Shown here: positions 53,656-62,678 of the stretch, in pieces
Numbering within the stretch: the first letter of the stretch is position 1
Layout of the letters: each line of letters starts with the position of its first letter
Assembly: GCF_012035195.1 (NCBI RefSeq)
Contig: NZ_JAAVJH010000014.1
Span: 1-64,000 of the forward strand
DNA from: Sphingomonas corticis
Lineage (GTDB): Bacteria > Pseudomonadota > Alphaproteobacteria > Sphingomonadales > Sphingomonadaceae
DNA length: 64,000 nt
Direction of reading: 5' to 3'
The notes under the pieces: generated by a model
What the model was told of the DNA's origin: nothing
Seen by the model: only the letters and a program-made list of their open reading frames with translations
The model's database searches: none
Made by a program: the position numbers and the translations under genes

Positions 53656-53848
53656 TCCCCCTCTGTCACGGAACCTGAGAGCTTTCCCCCGCGGCGCGCG
53701 AGGTTACCCCTTCGGTGGCCCTCACCATGGCGAGGGCGCTTTCCAGAGCGTCGAGACACGCGCGGTCCCTGGTGCCTGAGAGATTCCGGGGTGGTTGCTC
53801 CTTCGGCGGCGGTTCCCGCCTGAAAGGCGGCCCGCGCTCTCCCGCGCG
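53656..53848 (-). promoter_or_regulatory. Tandem glycine riboswitch controlling gcvT-gcvH-gcvPA-gcvPB
   Basis: Two glycine aptamers lie head to tail upstream of gcvT. Reading along the minus strand, aptamer 1 has GGGAGAGCGC, CCGCCGAAGGAGCAAC and ATCTCTCAGGCACCAGGGAC. Aptamer 2 has CCACCGAAGGGGTAAC and AGCTCTCAGGTTCCGTGACA. These match the conserved glycine-riboswitch cores. The cooperative pair is about 64 bases from the ATG; the expression platform should turn the operon on when glycine is high. Confidence 0.95.
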
Positions 53849-53909
53849 CGACGCTGCCGGTCGCCCGGCATCGACACCGGCGCTGTGGCGGGCACCGGGA
53901 GCCGAGTCA

Positions 53910-53932
53910 ATATCCTCCCCGGCACGGGGAGG
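53910..53932. repeat. Partial copy of the ligD palindromic repeat (family C)
   Basis: Twenty-three bases beginning ATATCCTCCCCGGCACGG, identical to the outer arm of the element at 33440 in ligD. Here they form a short hairpin (CCTCCCC/GGGGAGG) just past the stop codon of the minus-strand lipoprotein gene. Confidence 0.85.
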
Positions 53933-53938
53933 CCATTC

Positions 53939-54583
53939 TCACCGTGTGGCGTTGTACTTCAGCTGGTCCTGCGTCAGCTGGAAGCCGACCAGCGCCTCGA
54001 AACTGGCGGCGAGGACGGCGGCGCGCACTTCGGGCGTCGCCAGCGGATCGACCGCGGCGTCCTGGTCGCCGGCCTTGCGGCGGCGCGTCAGGCGGTCGCG
54101 CACGTCCTGCGGCAGTGTCGCCTGCGCGCGTGCGACGACGGTGGTCGCCTCCCCGTTGGCGGTCGCGATCGGCTGCCCCGCGTCGAAGCGCAGCGCGACC
54201 TGGCCGACGCGCTTGGCCACCACCTGGCTGCCGCCGCGGGTGATCGCGACGAAATACGGCAGCGACAGGTCTCGCGCGCCGTCCGCGCTGGTGCGGCGCG
54301 CGCGCACGTCGAAGGTGACGCGGGTCACCACGTCGTCGCCCGCGTCGCTGCACGTCGCGCGCACGTTGCTGATCGTTGCGACCGCGTCGATCGCGCGCGA
54401 GTCCGTGGAGGTGCCGTTGAACAGCGTCACATCCCCCGTCCCCGCGGGAATGCCGACGATCGGGCAGGCGGAGCGGACCGCGGTGATGCCGACGCCCTGC
54501 GACACGTCGATGTCGCCCGTCTTCGCGCATCCTCCCGCAGCGAGGGCGAGGGCGAGCGGCACGGCGAGGGAGCGGAACGTCAC
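53939..54583 (-). CDS. Hypothetical lipoprotein
   Basis: 214 residues. From the GTG at 54583 the sequence starts with a signal peptide (TFRSLAVPLALALAAGGC) whose lipobox ends AGGC. The mature domain (ITAVRSACPIVGIPAGTGDVTLF, DVVTRVTFDVRARRTSADG, ALVGFQLTQDQLKYNATR) is of no recognised function but looks like a conserved sphingomonad envelope protein. The GTG follows AAGGAC; longer in-frame starts lack a signal peptide. Divergent from ispH. Confidence 0.7.
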   Translation of the reverse strand: MTFRSLAVPLALALAAGGCAKTGDIDVSQGVGITAVRSACPIVGIPAGTGDVTLFNGTSTDSRAIDAVATISNVRATCSDAGDDVVTRVTFDVRARRTSADGARDLSLPYFVAITRGGSQVVAKRVGQVALRFDAGQPIATANGEATTVVARAQATLPQDVRDRLTRRRKAGDQDAAVDPLATPEVRAAVLAASFEALVGFQLTQDQLKYNATR

Positions 54584-54711
54584 GGGCGGGGTGTCCTTAC
54601 GGCAAGCCATACACGCGCCATCGGGCGCGCGGCCGTTCATAGGAACCGCCTTTGGCGGGGGCAATAGGAAGCGCCTTTCGCGCGAGCCGGCATTGGCGTA
54701 AGCGCGGGCGC

Positions 54712-55674
54712 ATGGCCGACCTATCGAACGACCGCCGCCCGCTGGAACTGCTGATCGCCGCGCCGCGCGGCTTCTGCGCCGGGGTGGACCGCGCGATCCG
54801 CATCGTCGAGCTGGCGATCGAGAAGCACGGCGCCCCCGTCTACGTCCGGCACGAGATCGTCCACAACCGCTTCGTGGTCGACACGCTGAAGGCGAAGGGC
54901 GCGATCTTCGTCGAGGAGCTGGACGAGGTGCCCGACAACGCCCCCGTCGTCTTCAGCGCGCACGGCGTGCCCAAGTCGGTACCCGCCGACGCGCAGGCGC
55001 GCGGGCTCGACTATCTCGACGCCACCTGCCCGCTGGTCAGCAAGGTGCACCGCCAGGCCGAGCGGCTGGTCGCCGCCGGGCGCCACATCGTCTTCATCGG
55101 CCACGCCGGCCATCCCGAGGTGATCGGCACCTTCGGCCAGGTGCCCGCCGGCGCGATGACGCTGGTCGAGACGGTGGCCGACGTGGAGGCGCTGGTCCCC
55201 GCCGACGCGCACAACCTCGCCTTCCTGACGCAGACCACGCTGTCGGTGGACGACACCGCCGCGGTGGTCGCCGCGCTGCAGCGCCGCTTCCCCGCGATCG
55301 AGGCGCCGCGCGGCGAGGACATCTGCTACGCCACGTCGAACCGCCAGGCGGCGGTGAAGGCGATCGCGGCGTCGTGCGACGCGATGCTGGTGATCGGCGC
55401 GCCCAATTCGTCCAATTCGCTGCGGCTGGTCGAAGTGGCCGAGCGGCAGGGCATCCGCGCCGCGCTGATCCAGCGCGCCGCCGACCTGGACTGGTCGATG
55501 CTGGACGGCGTCGGTACGCTGGGCATCACCGCGGGCGCCTCCGCGCCCGAGCTGCTGGTGCGCGAGCTGGTGGACCTGCTCTCGACGCGCTTCGACGTGA
55601 CCGAGCGCGAGGAGGAGACCACGCGCGAGACGATCGCGTTCAAGCTGCCGCGCGGTCTGGAGGCGGCGGCTTAG
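54712..55674 (+). CDS. ispH: 4-hydroxy-3-methylbut-2-enyl diphosphate reductase
   Basis: A 320-residue [4Fe-4S] enzyme that performs the last step of the MEP isoprenoid pathway. The cluster Cys residues are C22 (RGFCAGV), C106 (DATCPLV) and C205 ([11 protein letters not shown]). The conserved HNRFV, SAHGV, EVIGT and SNSLRLVE segments are present. The ATG at 54712 gives [20 protein letters not shown]. It is followed, across a repeat, by thrB and rnhA. Confidence 0.96.
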   Translation: MADLSNDRRPLELLIAAPRGFCAGVDRAIRIVELAIEKHGAPVYVRHEIVHNRFVVDTLKAKGAIFVEELDEVPDNAPVVFSAHGVPKSVPADAQARGLDYLDATCPLVSKVHRQAERLVAAGRHIVFIGHAGHPEVIGTFGQVPAGAMTLVETVADVEALVPADAHNLAFLTQTTLSVDDTAAVVAALQRRFPAIEAPRGEDICYATSNRQAAVKAIAASCDAMLVIGAPNSSNSLRLVEVAERQGIRAALIQRAADLDWSMLDGVGTLGITAGASAPELLVRELVDLLSTRFDVTEREEETTRETIAFKLPRGLEAAA

Positions 55675-55687
55675 GGCCATCTTCACC

Positions 55688-55760
55688 GTTCGTGTCGAGC
55701 GAAGTCGAGACACGGGTCGGGCAGCATGCCCACGGTTCTCGACTTCGCTCGAACCGAACG
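55688..55760. repeat. Dispersed repeat (family B) between ispH and thrB
   Basis: GTTCGTGTCGAGCGAAGTCG and GACTTCGCTCGAACCGAACG form the outer inverted arms. It ends only 10 bases before the TTG start of thrB and so replaces the normal leader. Confidence 0.75.
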
Positions 55761-55769
55761 GGGCTCCGG

Positions 55770-56723
55770 TTGGCCGTCTACACACAAGTTTCCGCCGAGG
55801 CGCTGGCCGCGTTCCTGTCGCGCTACGACGTGGGCGACCTCGTCTCCGCCAAGGGCATCGCCGAGGGCGTGGAGAACAGCAACTACCTGGTCGACACGAC
55901 GCGCGACCGCTTCATCCTGACCTTGTACGAGAAGCGCGTGGCGGCGGGCGACCTGCCGTTCTTCATGGCGCTCCTCGACCATCTCGCCGGCAAGGGCCTG
56001 CCGGTGCCGCCGGCGGTCAAGGACCGCGACGACCGCGAGATCCAGCAGCTGGAGGGGCGCCCCGCCTGCCTGATCCGCTTCCTTCCCGGTGTGTCGCTGT
56101 CGCAGCCGACGCCGGCGCAGGCGCTGGCGGCCGGATGCGCGCTGGGCGGGGTGCACGCGGCAGTGGCGGATTTCGAACCGACGCGCGCCAATTCGATGGG
56201 GATCGCGCAATGGCGCCCGCTGCTGGAGCGCTGCGGCCGCGACATGGACGCGATCCGCACGGGCCTGTTCGACCGCGTCGCCGCCGCGCTGGACGCGGTG
56301 GAGCGCGACTGGCCGCGCGACCTGCCCGTCGGCGCGATCCACGCGGACCTGTTCCCGGACAACGTGTTGATGCTGGGCGACGAGGTGACCGGCCTCATCG
56401 ACTTCTACTTCGCCTGCACCGATATCCGCGCCTATGACGTGGCGGTGATGCACACGTCCTGGACCTTCAATGCGCGCGGGCTGAACCCGTCGGCCGGGGT
56501 CGGCGCCGCGCTGCTCGACGGCTACGACCGCAGCTTCGGCCTTTCCGCCGCGGAACGAGCGGCGCTGCCCGTACTGGCGCGCGGCGCCTGCATCCGCTTC
56601 CTGCTCAGCCGCGCGTGGGACTGGCTGAACACGCCCGCCGACGCGCTGGTGATGCGCAAGGACCCGCTCGCCTACCTTGCCCGGCTGGACTGGTACGTGG
56701 CGAACGAAAGGGCGTTCGCGTGA
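55770..56723 (+). CDS. thrB: Homoserine kinase (APH-fold type)
   Basis: 317 residues of the aminoglycoside-phosphotransferase-like ThrB family, which phosphorylates homoserine in threonine synthesis. Motifs are [33 protein letters not shown], the catalytic loop [13 protein letters not shown] and [17 protein letters not shown]. The TTG at 55770 restores the family N-terminus; no ATG/GTG is near and the ribosome site is weak. A family B repeat ends just upstream, so translation efficiency may have changed. rnhA overlaps the stop (GTGA). Confidence 0.92.
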   Translation: MAVYTQVSAEALAAFLSRYDVGDLVSAKGIAEGVENSNYLVDTTRDRFILTLYEKRVAAGDLPFFMALLDHLAGKGLPVPPAVKDRDDREIQQLEGRPACLIRFLPGVSLSQPTPAQALAAGCALGGVHAAVADFEPTRANSMGIAQWRPLLERCGRDMDAIRTGLFDRVAAALDAVERDWPRDLPVGAIHADLFPDNVLMLGDEVTGLIDFYFACTDIRAYDVAVMHTSWTFNARGLNPSAGVGAALLDGYDRSFGLSAAERAALPVLARGACIRFLLSRAWDWLNTPADALVMRKDPLAYLARLDWYVANERAFA

Positions 56724-57169
56724 CCGAGCTGCCGCGGGTGGAGGCGTTCACCGACGGCGCGTGCAAGGGCAATCCGGGCCCGGGCGGCTGGGGCGTGCTG
56801 CTGCGCATGGGCGACAAGGAGCGCGAGCTGTCGGGCGGCGAGGCGCTGACCACGAACAACCGCATGGAACTGACCGCCGCGATCGAGGCGCTGACCGCGC
56901 TGAAGCGGCCGTGCCACGTCGCGCTGTCCACCGACAGCCGCTACGTGATGGACGGGCTGACCAAGTGGGTGAAGGGCTGGCAGCGCAACGGCTGGCGCAC
57001 CGCGGACAAGAAGCCGGTGAAGAACGTGGAGCTGTGGCAGGCGCTGGTCGCGGCGTGCGGGCGCCACCGCGTCGAGTGGCAGTGGGTGAAAGGCCACGCC
57101 GGCCACCCGGGCAACGAGCGCGCCGACCGGCTGGCGAGCGACGCCGCGGTGGCGGCGGGGCGGCGGTAG
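56720..57169 (+). CDS. rnhA: Ribonuclease HI
   Basis: 149 residues. It cleaves RNA in RNA-DNA hybrids. The active-site carboxylates are D12 ([11 protein letters not shown]), E50 ([10 protein letters not shown]), D72 (STDSRYV) and D136 (ERADRLA), with H126 in [10 protein letters not shown]. The GTG start overlaps the thrB stop by four bases, so it is translated from the same message. Confidence 0.95.
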   Translation: MTELPRVEAFTDGACKGNPGPGGWGVLLRMGDKERELSGGEALTTNNRMELTAAIEALTALKRPCHVALSTDSRYVMDGLTKWVKGWQRNGWRTADKKPVKNVELWQALVAACGRHRVEWQWVKGHAGHPGNERADRLASDAAVAAGRR

Positions 57170-57196
57170 CTTCTGCCGGCGGCGGACACATTCCGC

Positions 57197-57292
57197 CGTC
57201 ATGCCCGGCTGGTCCCGGCATCCACGCGGCCGCGAACGATCAAGCCGTCCATCCAGCGGAGCGGTGGATGCCGGGACGAGCCCGGCATGACG
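57197..57292. repeat. Dispersed palindromic repeat (family A)
   Basis: CGTCATGCCCGGCTGGTCCC at the left and GGGACGAGCCCGGCATGACG at the right, with inner TCCATCCAGCGG and GGTGGATGCC. It fills the gap between the convergent rnhA and oxidoreductase genes. Confidence 0.85.
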
Positions 57293-57309
57293 ACGCGCCG
57301 GGAAGGCGC

Positions 57310-58395
57310 TCAGCGCGCGAACCGCCGGGGCAGGTAGCGCTCCGCATCCAACCCCGCCGGCGGCGCGTCGCCCAGCAGCAGCGCCGCGGCGAGCGCGGCT
57401 GCGGCGGGCGCGGTCTGGATGCCGAACCCGCCCTGCCCGGCGAACCAGAAGAATCCCGGCACCGTCCCGTCCATGCCGTAGACCGGCAGCCGATCGGGCG
57501 CGAAGCTGCGCAGCCCCGCCCAGCTGCGCTCCACCCGCGCGACGCGCCAGTCGACCGCCTGCTCCAGCCGGTCGATCGCCAGCGCGACGTCCAGCTCCTC
57601 GGCCTGGACGTCGTGCGCCTCCACCGGGTGCTCGTCGTGGGGGCTGAGCCACAGCCTCCCGCCCGCCTCGGGCTTGAAGTAGAAGTCGCCGCCCAGGTGC
57701 GCCACCATCGGCACGCCCGCCGCGGGCGCGGGTTCGGTGCGCAGCTGCACCATCGTGCGGCGATAGGGGCGGATGCCGAGCGGGGCGACGCCCGCCGCCG
57801 CCGCCACCGCGTCCGCCCAGGCGCCGGCTGCATCGACCAGCACGGAAGCGGCGAAGCCGCCCGCGCGCGTCTCGATCGTCCAGCGCCCGTTCGCCCGCGC
57901 AGCGGAAACCAGCGCGGCGTCGGTAACCACCCGGGCGCCCGCGCGCCGTGCCTCCGCCAGCGCGTGCTGATGGTAGCCGGCGGCGTCGATATAGGCGCAG
58001 CTCGGCTCCAGCACGCCGACGCGCCAGTCCTCGCGCAAGCCGGGTACGTGCGCGCGCGGATCGACCCGTTCCAGCGCCACGCCCGACCCGGCGAACTCGG
58101 CCAGGAAGGCGTCGGCGCGCCCCGCCTCGCCGTCGCGGCCGACGTGGAGCGAGCCCAGTCGCTGCAGGAAGCCGCCGGCCGCCAGCGCCTCGCCCGACAA
58201 CGTCGTCAGCGGCTGGATCGCGGGGCCGCCGTACGTCTCCGACCAGAAGGCGGCGGAGCGGCCGGTGGCATGGTAGCCGGGCTGCGATTCGGCCTCCAGC
58301 AGCAGAACGCGCGCGCGCGTGCCGATCGCCGCGGCCAGCGTCGCTCCCGCGATGCCCGCGCCGACGATGGCGATGTCGAACGCCGCCGCGCTCAC
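57310..58395 (-). CDS. FAD-dependent oxidoreductase (DAO family)
   Basis: 361 residues. The N-terminal FAD-binding motif is FDIAIVGAGIAGATLAAAI followed by LLLEAESQPGYHATGRSAAFWS, and the C-terminal end is GFFWFAGQGGFGIQTAPA, as in D-amino-acid/glycine oxidase-like enzymes. Possible roles include oxidation of an amine or amino acid; the substrate is unknown. The GTG start overlaps the upstream hydrolase stop (GTGA). Confidence 0.88.
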   Translation of the reverse strand: MSAAAFDIAIVGAGIAGATLAAAIGTRARVLLLEAESQPGYHATGRSAAFWSETYGGPAIQPLTTLSGEALAAGGFLQRLGSLHVGRDGEAGRADAFLAEFAGSGVALERVDPRAHVPGLREDWRVGVLEPSCAYIDAAGYHQHALAEARRAGARVVTDAALVSAARANGRWTIETRAGGFAASVLVDAAGAWADAVAAAAGVAPLGIRPYRRTMVQLRTEPAPAAGVPMVAHLGGDFYFKPEAGGRLWLSPHDEHPVEAHDVQAEELDVALAIDRLEQAVDWRVARVERSWAGLRSFAPDRLPVYGMDGTVPGFFWFAGQGGFGIQTAPAAAALAAALLLGDAPPAGLDAERYLPRRFAR

Positions 58396-59330
58396 CCCGC
58401 CGCCCCGACGAGGAAGGCGTCGATCGCGCCGAGTGCGCGGCTGCGGACGGGGTCGGCCTCGCGCAGGATCTCGTGCGCGCAGTCGGCGCCGAACCGCACC
58501 AGTCGTGCCGCCGGCAGCCGCGCCGCGACCAGCGCCGCCGCGCGCGGATCGACCAGTCGGTCGCGATCGGCCACCAGCATCAACACCGGGGTCTCCACGG
58601 TCGCCAGCCGCGGATCGCCGCGGAGCGCGGCGGTGGCGGAGAAGGCGTGGGCGAGCCAGGCCCAGCTGGGCGGGCCAAGCCGGATCGCGGGATCGCGCGC
58701 ATACCACCAATCCTCGTCGTCGAAGCGGGTGAGATCGGCCGTCAGGCGGCGCTGACGGCGCGCGCGGGCGCCAGCGTCCGCCCGCTCGCGCCACGCCGCG
58801 CGCGCGGGATCGCCGCGGTCGCGCAGGAACCTGGCCAGCCGCTCGCCCAGCCCCGCGCCGATCGGCGAGCGCAGACCGAGCATCGGGGCGACCAGCACCG
58901 CCGCATCCGGCGCAATCCGCCGCTCGACCAGCGCGCGCAGCGTCAGGAAACCGCCCATGGAATGGCCGATCACCACCCGCGGACCGGGGTGCGCGGCGGC
59001 CCACGCGTCGTGGAAGGCGGCGAGATCGTCCAGCAGCGGCCTGAAATCGGCGACGTGGCCGACCCGCGGATCGGGGGACAGCCGTCCCGACCCGCCCTGC
59101 CCGCGCCAGTCGAACGAGGTGACCGACCAGCCGGCGCGATGCCAGTGATCGAGCGCCTCGAGATACTTCTCGAACACGTCGGCGCGTCCGCCGAGAAACA
59201 GGATCGCCCCGCGCGGGCTCGCCGCGGGCCGGTCGAACCGCCGCAGCGCCCAGCCGTCGGCAGCGCGCCACACATCGATCGTCGCGTCGGCGGGGTAGGA
59301 TCGCCGGGGGTCGGGGAGCGGGTTGGTCAT
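58392..59330 (-). CDS. Alpha/beta-hydrolase (lysophospholipase/monoacylglycerol-lipase-like)
   Basis: 312 residues. Segments are RGAILFLGGRADVFEKYLEALDHW, FDWRGQGGSGR, the nucleophile elbow VIGHSMGGFLTLRAL, the Asp-containing LMLVADRDRLVDPRA and the His in CAHEILREADPVR. This pattern fits the PldB/serine aminopeptidase S33 group. It is the first gene of a pair with the DAO oxidoreductase and is divergent from cpaA across 51 bases. Confidence 0.88.
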   Translation of the reverse strand: MTNPLPDPRRSYPADATIDVWRAADGWALRRFDRPAASPRGAILFLGGRADVFEKYLEALDHWHRAGWSVTSFDWRGQGGSGRLSPDPRVGHVADFRPLLDDLAAFHDAWAAAHPGPRVVIGHSMGGFLTLRALVERRIAPDAAVLVAPMLGLRSPIGAGLGERLARFLRDRGDPARAAWRERADAGARARRQRRLTADLTRFDDEDWWYARDPAIRLGPPSWAWLAHAFSATAALRGDPRLATVETPVLMLVADRDRLVDPRAAALVAARLPAARLVRFGADCAHEILREADPVRSRALGAIDAFLVGAAG

Positions 59331-59381
59331 CGGCCCGCTAAGGTTACGGTTTCCTAACGCGGCTCGTCTACCCGTGGCGGG

Positions 59382-59861
59382 ATGACGTGGAACATTCTCG
59401 CCTGGCTGCTTCCCGCCGTGATGGGCGCATTGCTGCTGTCCGCCGGAATAGAGGACGCCCGCACGCGCGAGATCGCCAACGCCAAGAACGCGGCCATCGC
59501 GCTGCTGGCGCCGCTGTGGTGGGTCGCGATCGGGCTGGATCCGTGGCCCGGCATGGCGATCCAGCTGAGCGTCGCCGCGCTCGCCTTCGCCTTCTTCGTC
59601 GGCGCCTTCGCGCTGGGCCAGATGGGGGGCGGCGACGTGAAGCTGATCGGCGCGCTGGCGCTGTGGCTGACGCCCGCGAACCTCATCTCCATGCTGATGG
59701 TGATGGCGATCGTCGGCGGCGTGCTGACCGCCGTCTTCCTGATCGAGCATCGCGTGAAGGGCGGCGGGGACCGGCGCGCGATCGAGGTGCCGTACGGCGT
59801 CGCGATCGCGGTCGCGGGCCTGCTTTGCCTGCGCGAACCGCTTCTTAACCAGTTCCTGTAA
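59382..59861 (+). CDS. cpaA: Type IV prepilin peptidase of the Flp/Tad pilus
   Basis: A 159-residue A24-family aspartic peptidase that processes Flp prepilin. The catalytic aspartates lie in GIEDARTREIANAKN and MGGGDVKLIGAL. It lacks the N-methylation domain, as usual for CpaA/TadV. Four to six hydrophobic helices are present. cpaB follows 45 bases downstream. Confidence 0.92.
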   Translation: MTWNILAWLLPAVMGALLLSAGIEDARTREIANAKNAAIALLAPLWWVAIGLDPWPGMAIQLSVAALAFAFFVGAFALGQMGGGDVKLIGALALWLTPANLISMLMVMAIVGGVLTAVFLIEHRVKGGGDRRAIEVPYGVAIAVAGLLCLREPLLNQFL

Positions 59862-59906
59862 TGATGAACGCCGTCAAATTCGGCCTTTCCCGAGGCAAGG
59901 GGCACA

Positions 59907-60929
59907 ATGGACACTCGTAAGGTCATCCTGCTCGTCGGCGCGCTGTTCGTCGCTGCGGTCACCGCGTTCGTCGCGCGGTCGCTGGTCGCCGGCGCCGCCG
60001 CACCCGAGGCCGCGGCGGTCGTCGCGCCCGCCCCCGTCGTCGACGGGCCCGAGGTGCTGGTCGCCACGCGCGCGCTGCCCGTCGGCACCATCCTCGACGC
60101 CGCCGCGCTGAAGTTCCAGCCGTGGCCCAAGGAGATGGTCGAGAACGCCTATTTCAAGAAGGAAGGCACCGACCTGTCGAAGCTGATCGGCACGGTGGTG
60201 CGCAACGCCATCACCGCCGGCCAGCCGGTGACGCAGGGCGCGCTGGTGAAGCCGGGCGACCGCGGCTTCCTGGCCGCGGCGCTGGGCGCGGGCATGCGCG
60301 CGGTGACGGTGCCCGTGTCGGCGCAGACCTCCGTCGCTGGCTTCGTGTTCCCGGGCGACCATATCGACCTCATCCTCACGCAGTCGGTGACCGGCGGCGG
60401 CGACGGCCCCCCGCTGAAGACCAGCGAGACGGTGGTGCGAAACCTGCGCGTGCTCGCCACCGACCAGCGCACCAGCGACGAGAAGGACTCGAACGGCAAC
60501 ACCGTCGTCAGCACCTTCTCCACCGTCACGGTCGAGGCGACGCCCAAGATCGCCGAGCAGATCGCGGTCGCGCAGACGATCGGCAACCTGTCGCTGTCGC
60601 TGCGCTCCATCGCCGACAATGCCGGCGAGCTGGAGCAGGCCATCGCCTCGGGCGCGGTCAGCGTCGGCGACGGCAAGGATCCGAAGGCGGAGAAGGCGAT
60701 GCTCGCCCGCCTCGCCAGCACGCCCCAGGCGGGCAACGCCACCTATGTCGTCGGTGCCGACGTGTCGCGCTTCCAGCGCCGCACCGTTCCGGCGGAGGTG
60801 CAGGGCGCGAGCGCCCCGGTGGCGGCGGCCGGCCCGGCGATGGGCACCCCGGCGGTGAAGAAGGGACCGACGGTCCGCGTCGTGCGCGGCAACACCGTCA
60901 CCGACATTTCCCAGGAAGGGAAGAACTGA
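59907..60929 (+). CDS. cpaB: Flp pilus assembly protein CpaB
   Basis: 340 residues with an N-terminal membrane anchor (VILLVGALFVAAVTAFVARSLV) and a SAF-type domain (VLVATRALPVGTILDAAALKFQPWP), then the RcpC/CpaB domain (MRAVTVPVSAQTSVAGFVFPGDHIDLIL). It is thought to act in the periplasm with the secretin CpaC. Confidence 0.94.
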   Translation: MDTRKVILLVGALFVAAVTAFVARSLVAGAAAPEAAAVVAPAPVVDGPEVLVATRALPVGTILDAAALKFQPWPKEMVENAYFKKEGTDLSKLIGTVVRNAITAGQPVTQGALVKPGDRGFLAAALGAGMRAVTVPVSAQTSVAGFVFPGDHIDLILTQSVTGGGDGPPLKTSETVVRNLRVLATDQRTSDEKDSNGNTVVSTFSTVTVEATPKIAEQIAVAQTIGNLSLSLRSIADNAGELEQAIASGAVSVGDGKDPKAEKAMLARLASTPQAGNATYVVGADVSRFQRRTVPAEVQGASAPVAAAGPAMGTPAVKKGPTVRVVRGNTVTDISQEGKN

Positions 60930-60930
60930 G

Positions 60931-62658
60931 ATGCGCCTGAACTCCATCCTCTCGCGCGGTGCGGCGCTGGCGGCGATGGCCGGCATCGGCCTGGCGCCGG
61001 TCGCCACTGCCGCCGCCCCGGCGAAGCGCGCCGCCGGACGCCCGGCTCGCGCCGGCCTTCCCCCCGCAGGCGTCGCCCGTCCGCAGGTGGAGAAGCGCCT
61101 GTCGGTGGGCGAGGGCGAGCTCATCACCCTGCCCGCCAGCGTGGTGGACGTGTGGACGTCCAATCCCAACGTGGCCGACGTCTATGTCGCCAACGCGCGA
61201 CAGATCCACCTGTTCGGCAAGGATTTCGGCGACTCCACCGTGTTCGCGACCGACGCGTCGGGCTCGGTCGTCTATTCCGCGCTGGTCCATGTCGCGCAGA
61301 ATTCGACCTCGCTCGACCGGATGCTGAAGGCCGCCATGCCGGAAGCGGACGTGCGCGTGACGCAGGTGGGGCAGATCGCGGTGCTGAACGGCACCGTCGC
61401 CTCGCCCGAGGACAGCGCGCAGGCGCAGCGGCTGGTGCTCAGCCTGCTGAACCCCGGCGTCGACCTGAACTCGGACGCGGCCAAGCTGAAGATCGGCGTC
61501 GTCAACCGGCTGCGCACCGCGACGCCGCTGCAGGTGAACCTGCAGGTGAAGTTCGCCGAGGTGAACCGCCGCTTCCTGAAGAACATCGGCAGCAACCTGC
61601 TGACCCGCGACACGACGGGCGGGTTCCAGTTCGGCATCGCGTCCGGCCGCGCGCCGGGGACGATCGGCAATTTCGACACGTCGAAGCTGCCGCTGGTCGA
61701 CGCCTCGTCGCGCTTCGGCTTCCCGGCGGGCACGCTGTCGCTGCCCTTCGATCCGCGCACCGGCCAGTTCGTGCTGCCCAATTCGGGCAGCCAGTACAGC
61801 TTCACCAAGGACGATACCGGCACGCGCTCGTCGATCGGGCTGGCGGGCAAGCTGCTCGGCCTCGACGTGCTGTCCGCGATCGACCTGGGCGAACAGAACG
61901 GGCAGGTGACGACGCTCGCCAACCCCAACCTGACCGCGCTGTCGGGCGAGACCGGCACCTTCCTGGCGGGCGGCGAGATCCCCATTCCGATCAGCCAGGC
62001 GCTGGGCACGGTCACGGTCGAGTACAAGGAGTTCGGCGTCAGCCTGGCCTATACGCCCACCGTGCTGTCGGACGGCCGCATCTCGCTGCGCGTCCGGCCG
62101 GAGGTGTCGCAGCTCGACTATTCCAACGCAGTCCCCTTCGGTGGCACGCGCATTCCGGCGCTGACCACGCGGCGGGCGGAGACGACGGTGGAGCTGGGAT
62201 CCGGACAGAGCTTCATGATCGCCGGCCTGATGTCGAACGTGCACAACAACTTCTTCGACAAGACGCCCGGCGTCGGCGACCTTCCCGTGCTGGGCGCGCT
62301 GTTCAAGTCGAACGCCTTCCAGCGCAACGAGACCGAGCTGGTCATCATCATCACCCCGTATCTGGTGAAGCCGACCAACGCGAACGACATCGCGCTGCCG
62401 ACCGACGGGTACAAGGCGCCGACCGACCTTCAGCGCGTTCTGCTGGGCCAGTTGCAGTCCGGACAGACCGGCGGCGACCGGCCCAAGCCGGTGATGCAGG
62501 TCGCACCCGCGACGGCGCCGGCGATCGGCGCGGTGGCGCCCGTCCCGGCCGCGCCGCCCTCCTCGCCGCCCTTGGCCATCCCGGCCGAGCACCGCGCGCT
62601 GAAGCCCGCCGATCGCAAGGGCGCCGCGACGCCCGCGCCCGGCTTCTCGATCAACTGA
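60931..62658 (+). CDS. cpaC: Secretin of the Flp/Tad pilus (CpaC/RcpA)
   Basis: 575 residues with a signal peptide, an N-terminal pilus-formation domain (ITLPASVVDVWTSNPNVADVYVAN, LFGKDFGDSTVFATD), a BON-like segment (VTQVGQIAVLNGTVASPEDSAQAQRL) and the secretin domain (NPNLTALSGETGTFLAGGEIPIPI, GVGDLPVLGALFKSNAF, ETELVIIITPYLVKP). It forms the outer-membrane channel for the pilus. The start is one base after the cpaB stop. Confidence 0.95.
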   Translation: MRLNSILSRGAALAAMAGIGLAPVATAAAPAKRAAGRPARAGLPPAGVARPQVEKRLSVGEGELITLPASVVDVWTSNPNVADVYVANARQIHLFGKDFGDSTVFATDASGSVVYSALVHVAQNSTSLDRMLKAAMPEADVRVTQVGQIAVLNGTVASPEDSAQAQRLVLSLLNPGVDLNSDAAKLKIGVVNRLRTATPLQVNLQVKFAEVNRRFLKNIGSNLLTRDTTGGFQFGIASGRAPGTIGNFDTSKLPLVDASSRFGFPAGTLSLPFDPRTGQFVLPNSGSQYSFTKDDTGTRSSIGLAGKLLGLDVLSAIDLGEQNGQVTTLANPNLTALSGETGTFLAGGEIPIPISQALGTVTVEYKEFGVSLAYTPTVLSDGRISLRVRPEVSQLDYSNAVPFGGTRIPALTTRRAETTVELGSGQSFMIAGLMSNVHNNFFDKTPGVGDLPVLGALFKSNAFQRNETELVIIITPYLVKPTNANDIALPTDGYKAPTDLQRVLLGQLQSGQTGGDRPKPVMQVAPATAPAIGAVAPVPAAPPSSPPLAIPAEHRALKPADRKGAATPAPGFSIN

Positions 62659-62678
62659 TCCTGTCGAAGAGGACGACC

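Noticed and set aside
59344..59358. CtrA-type site (TTAC-N7-TAAC) before cpaA
   Set aside because: The spacing fits the TTAA-N7-TTAA consensus but three of eight positions differ, so it was not annotated.
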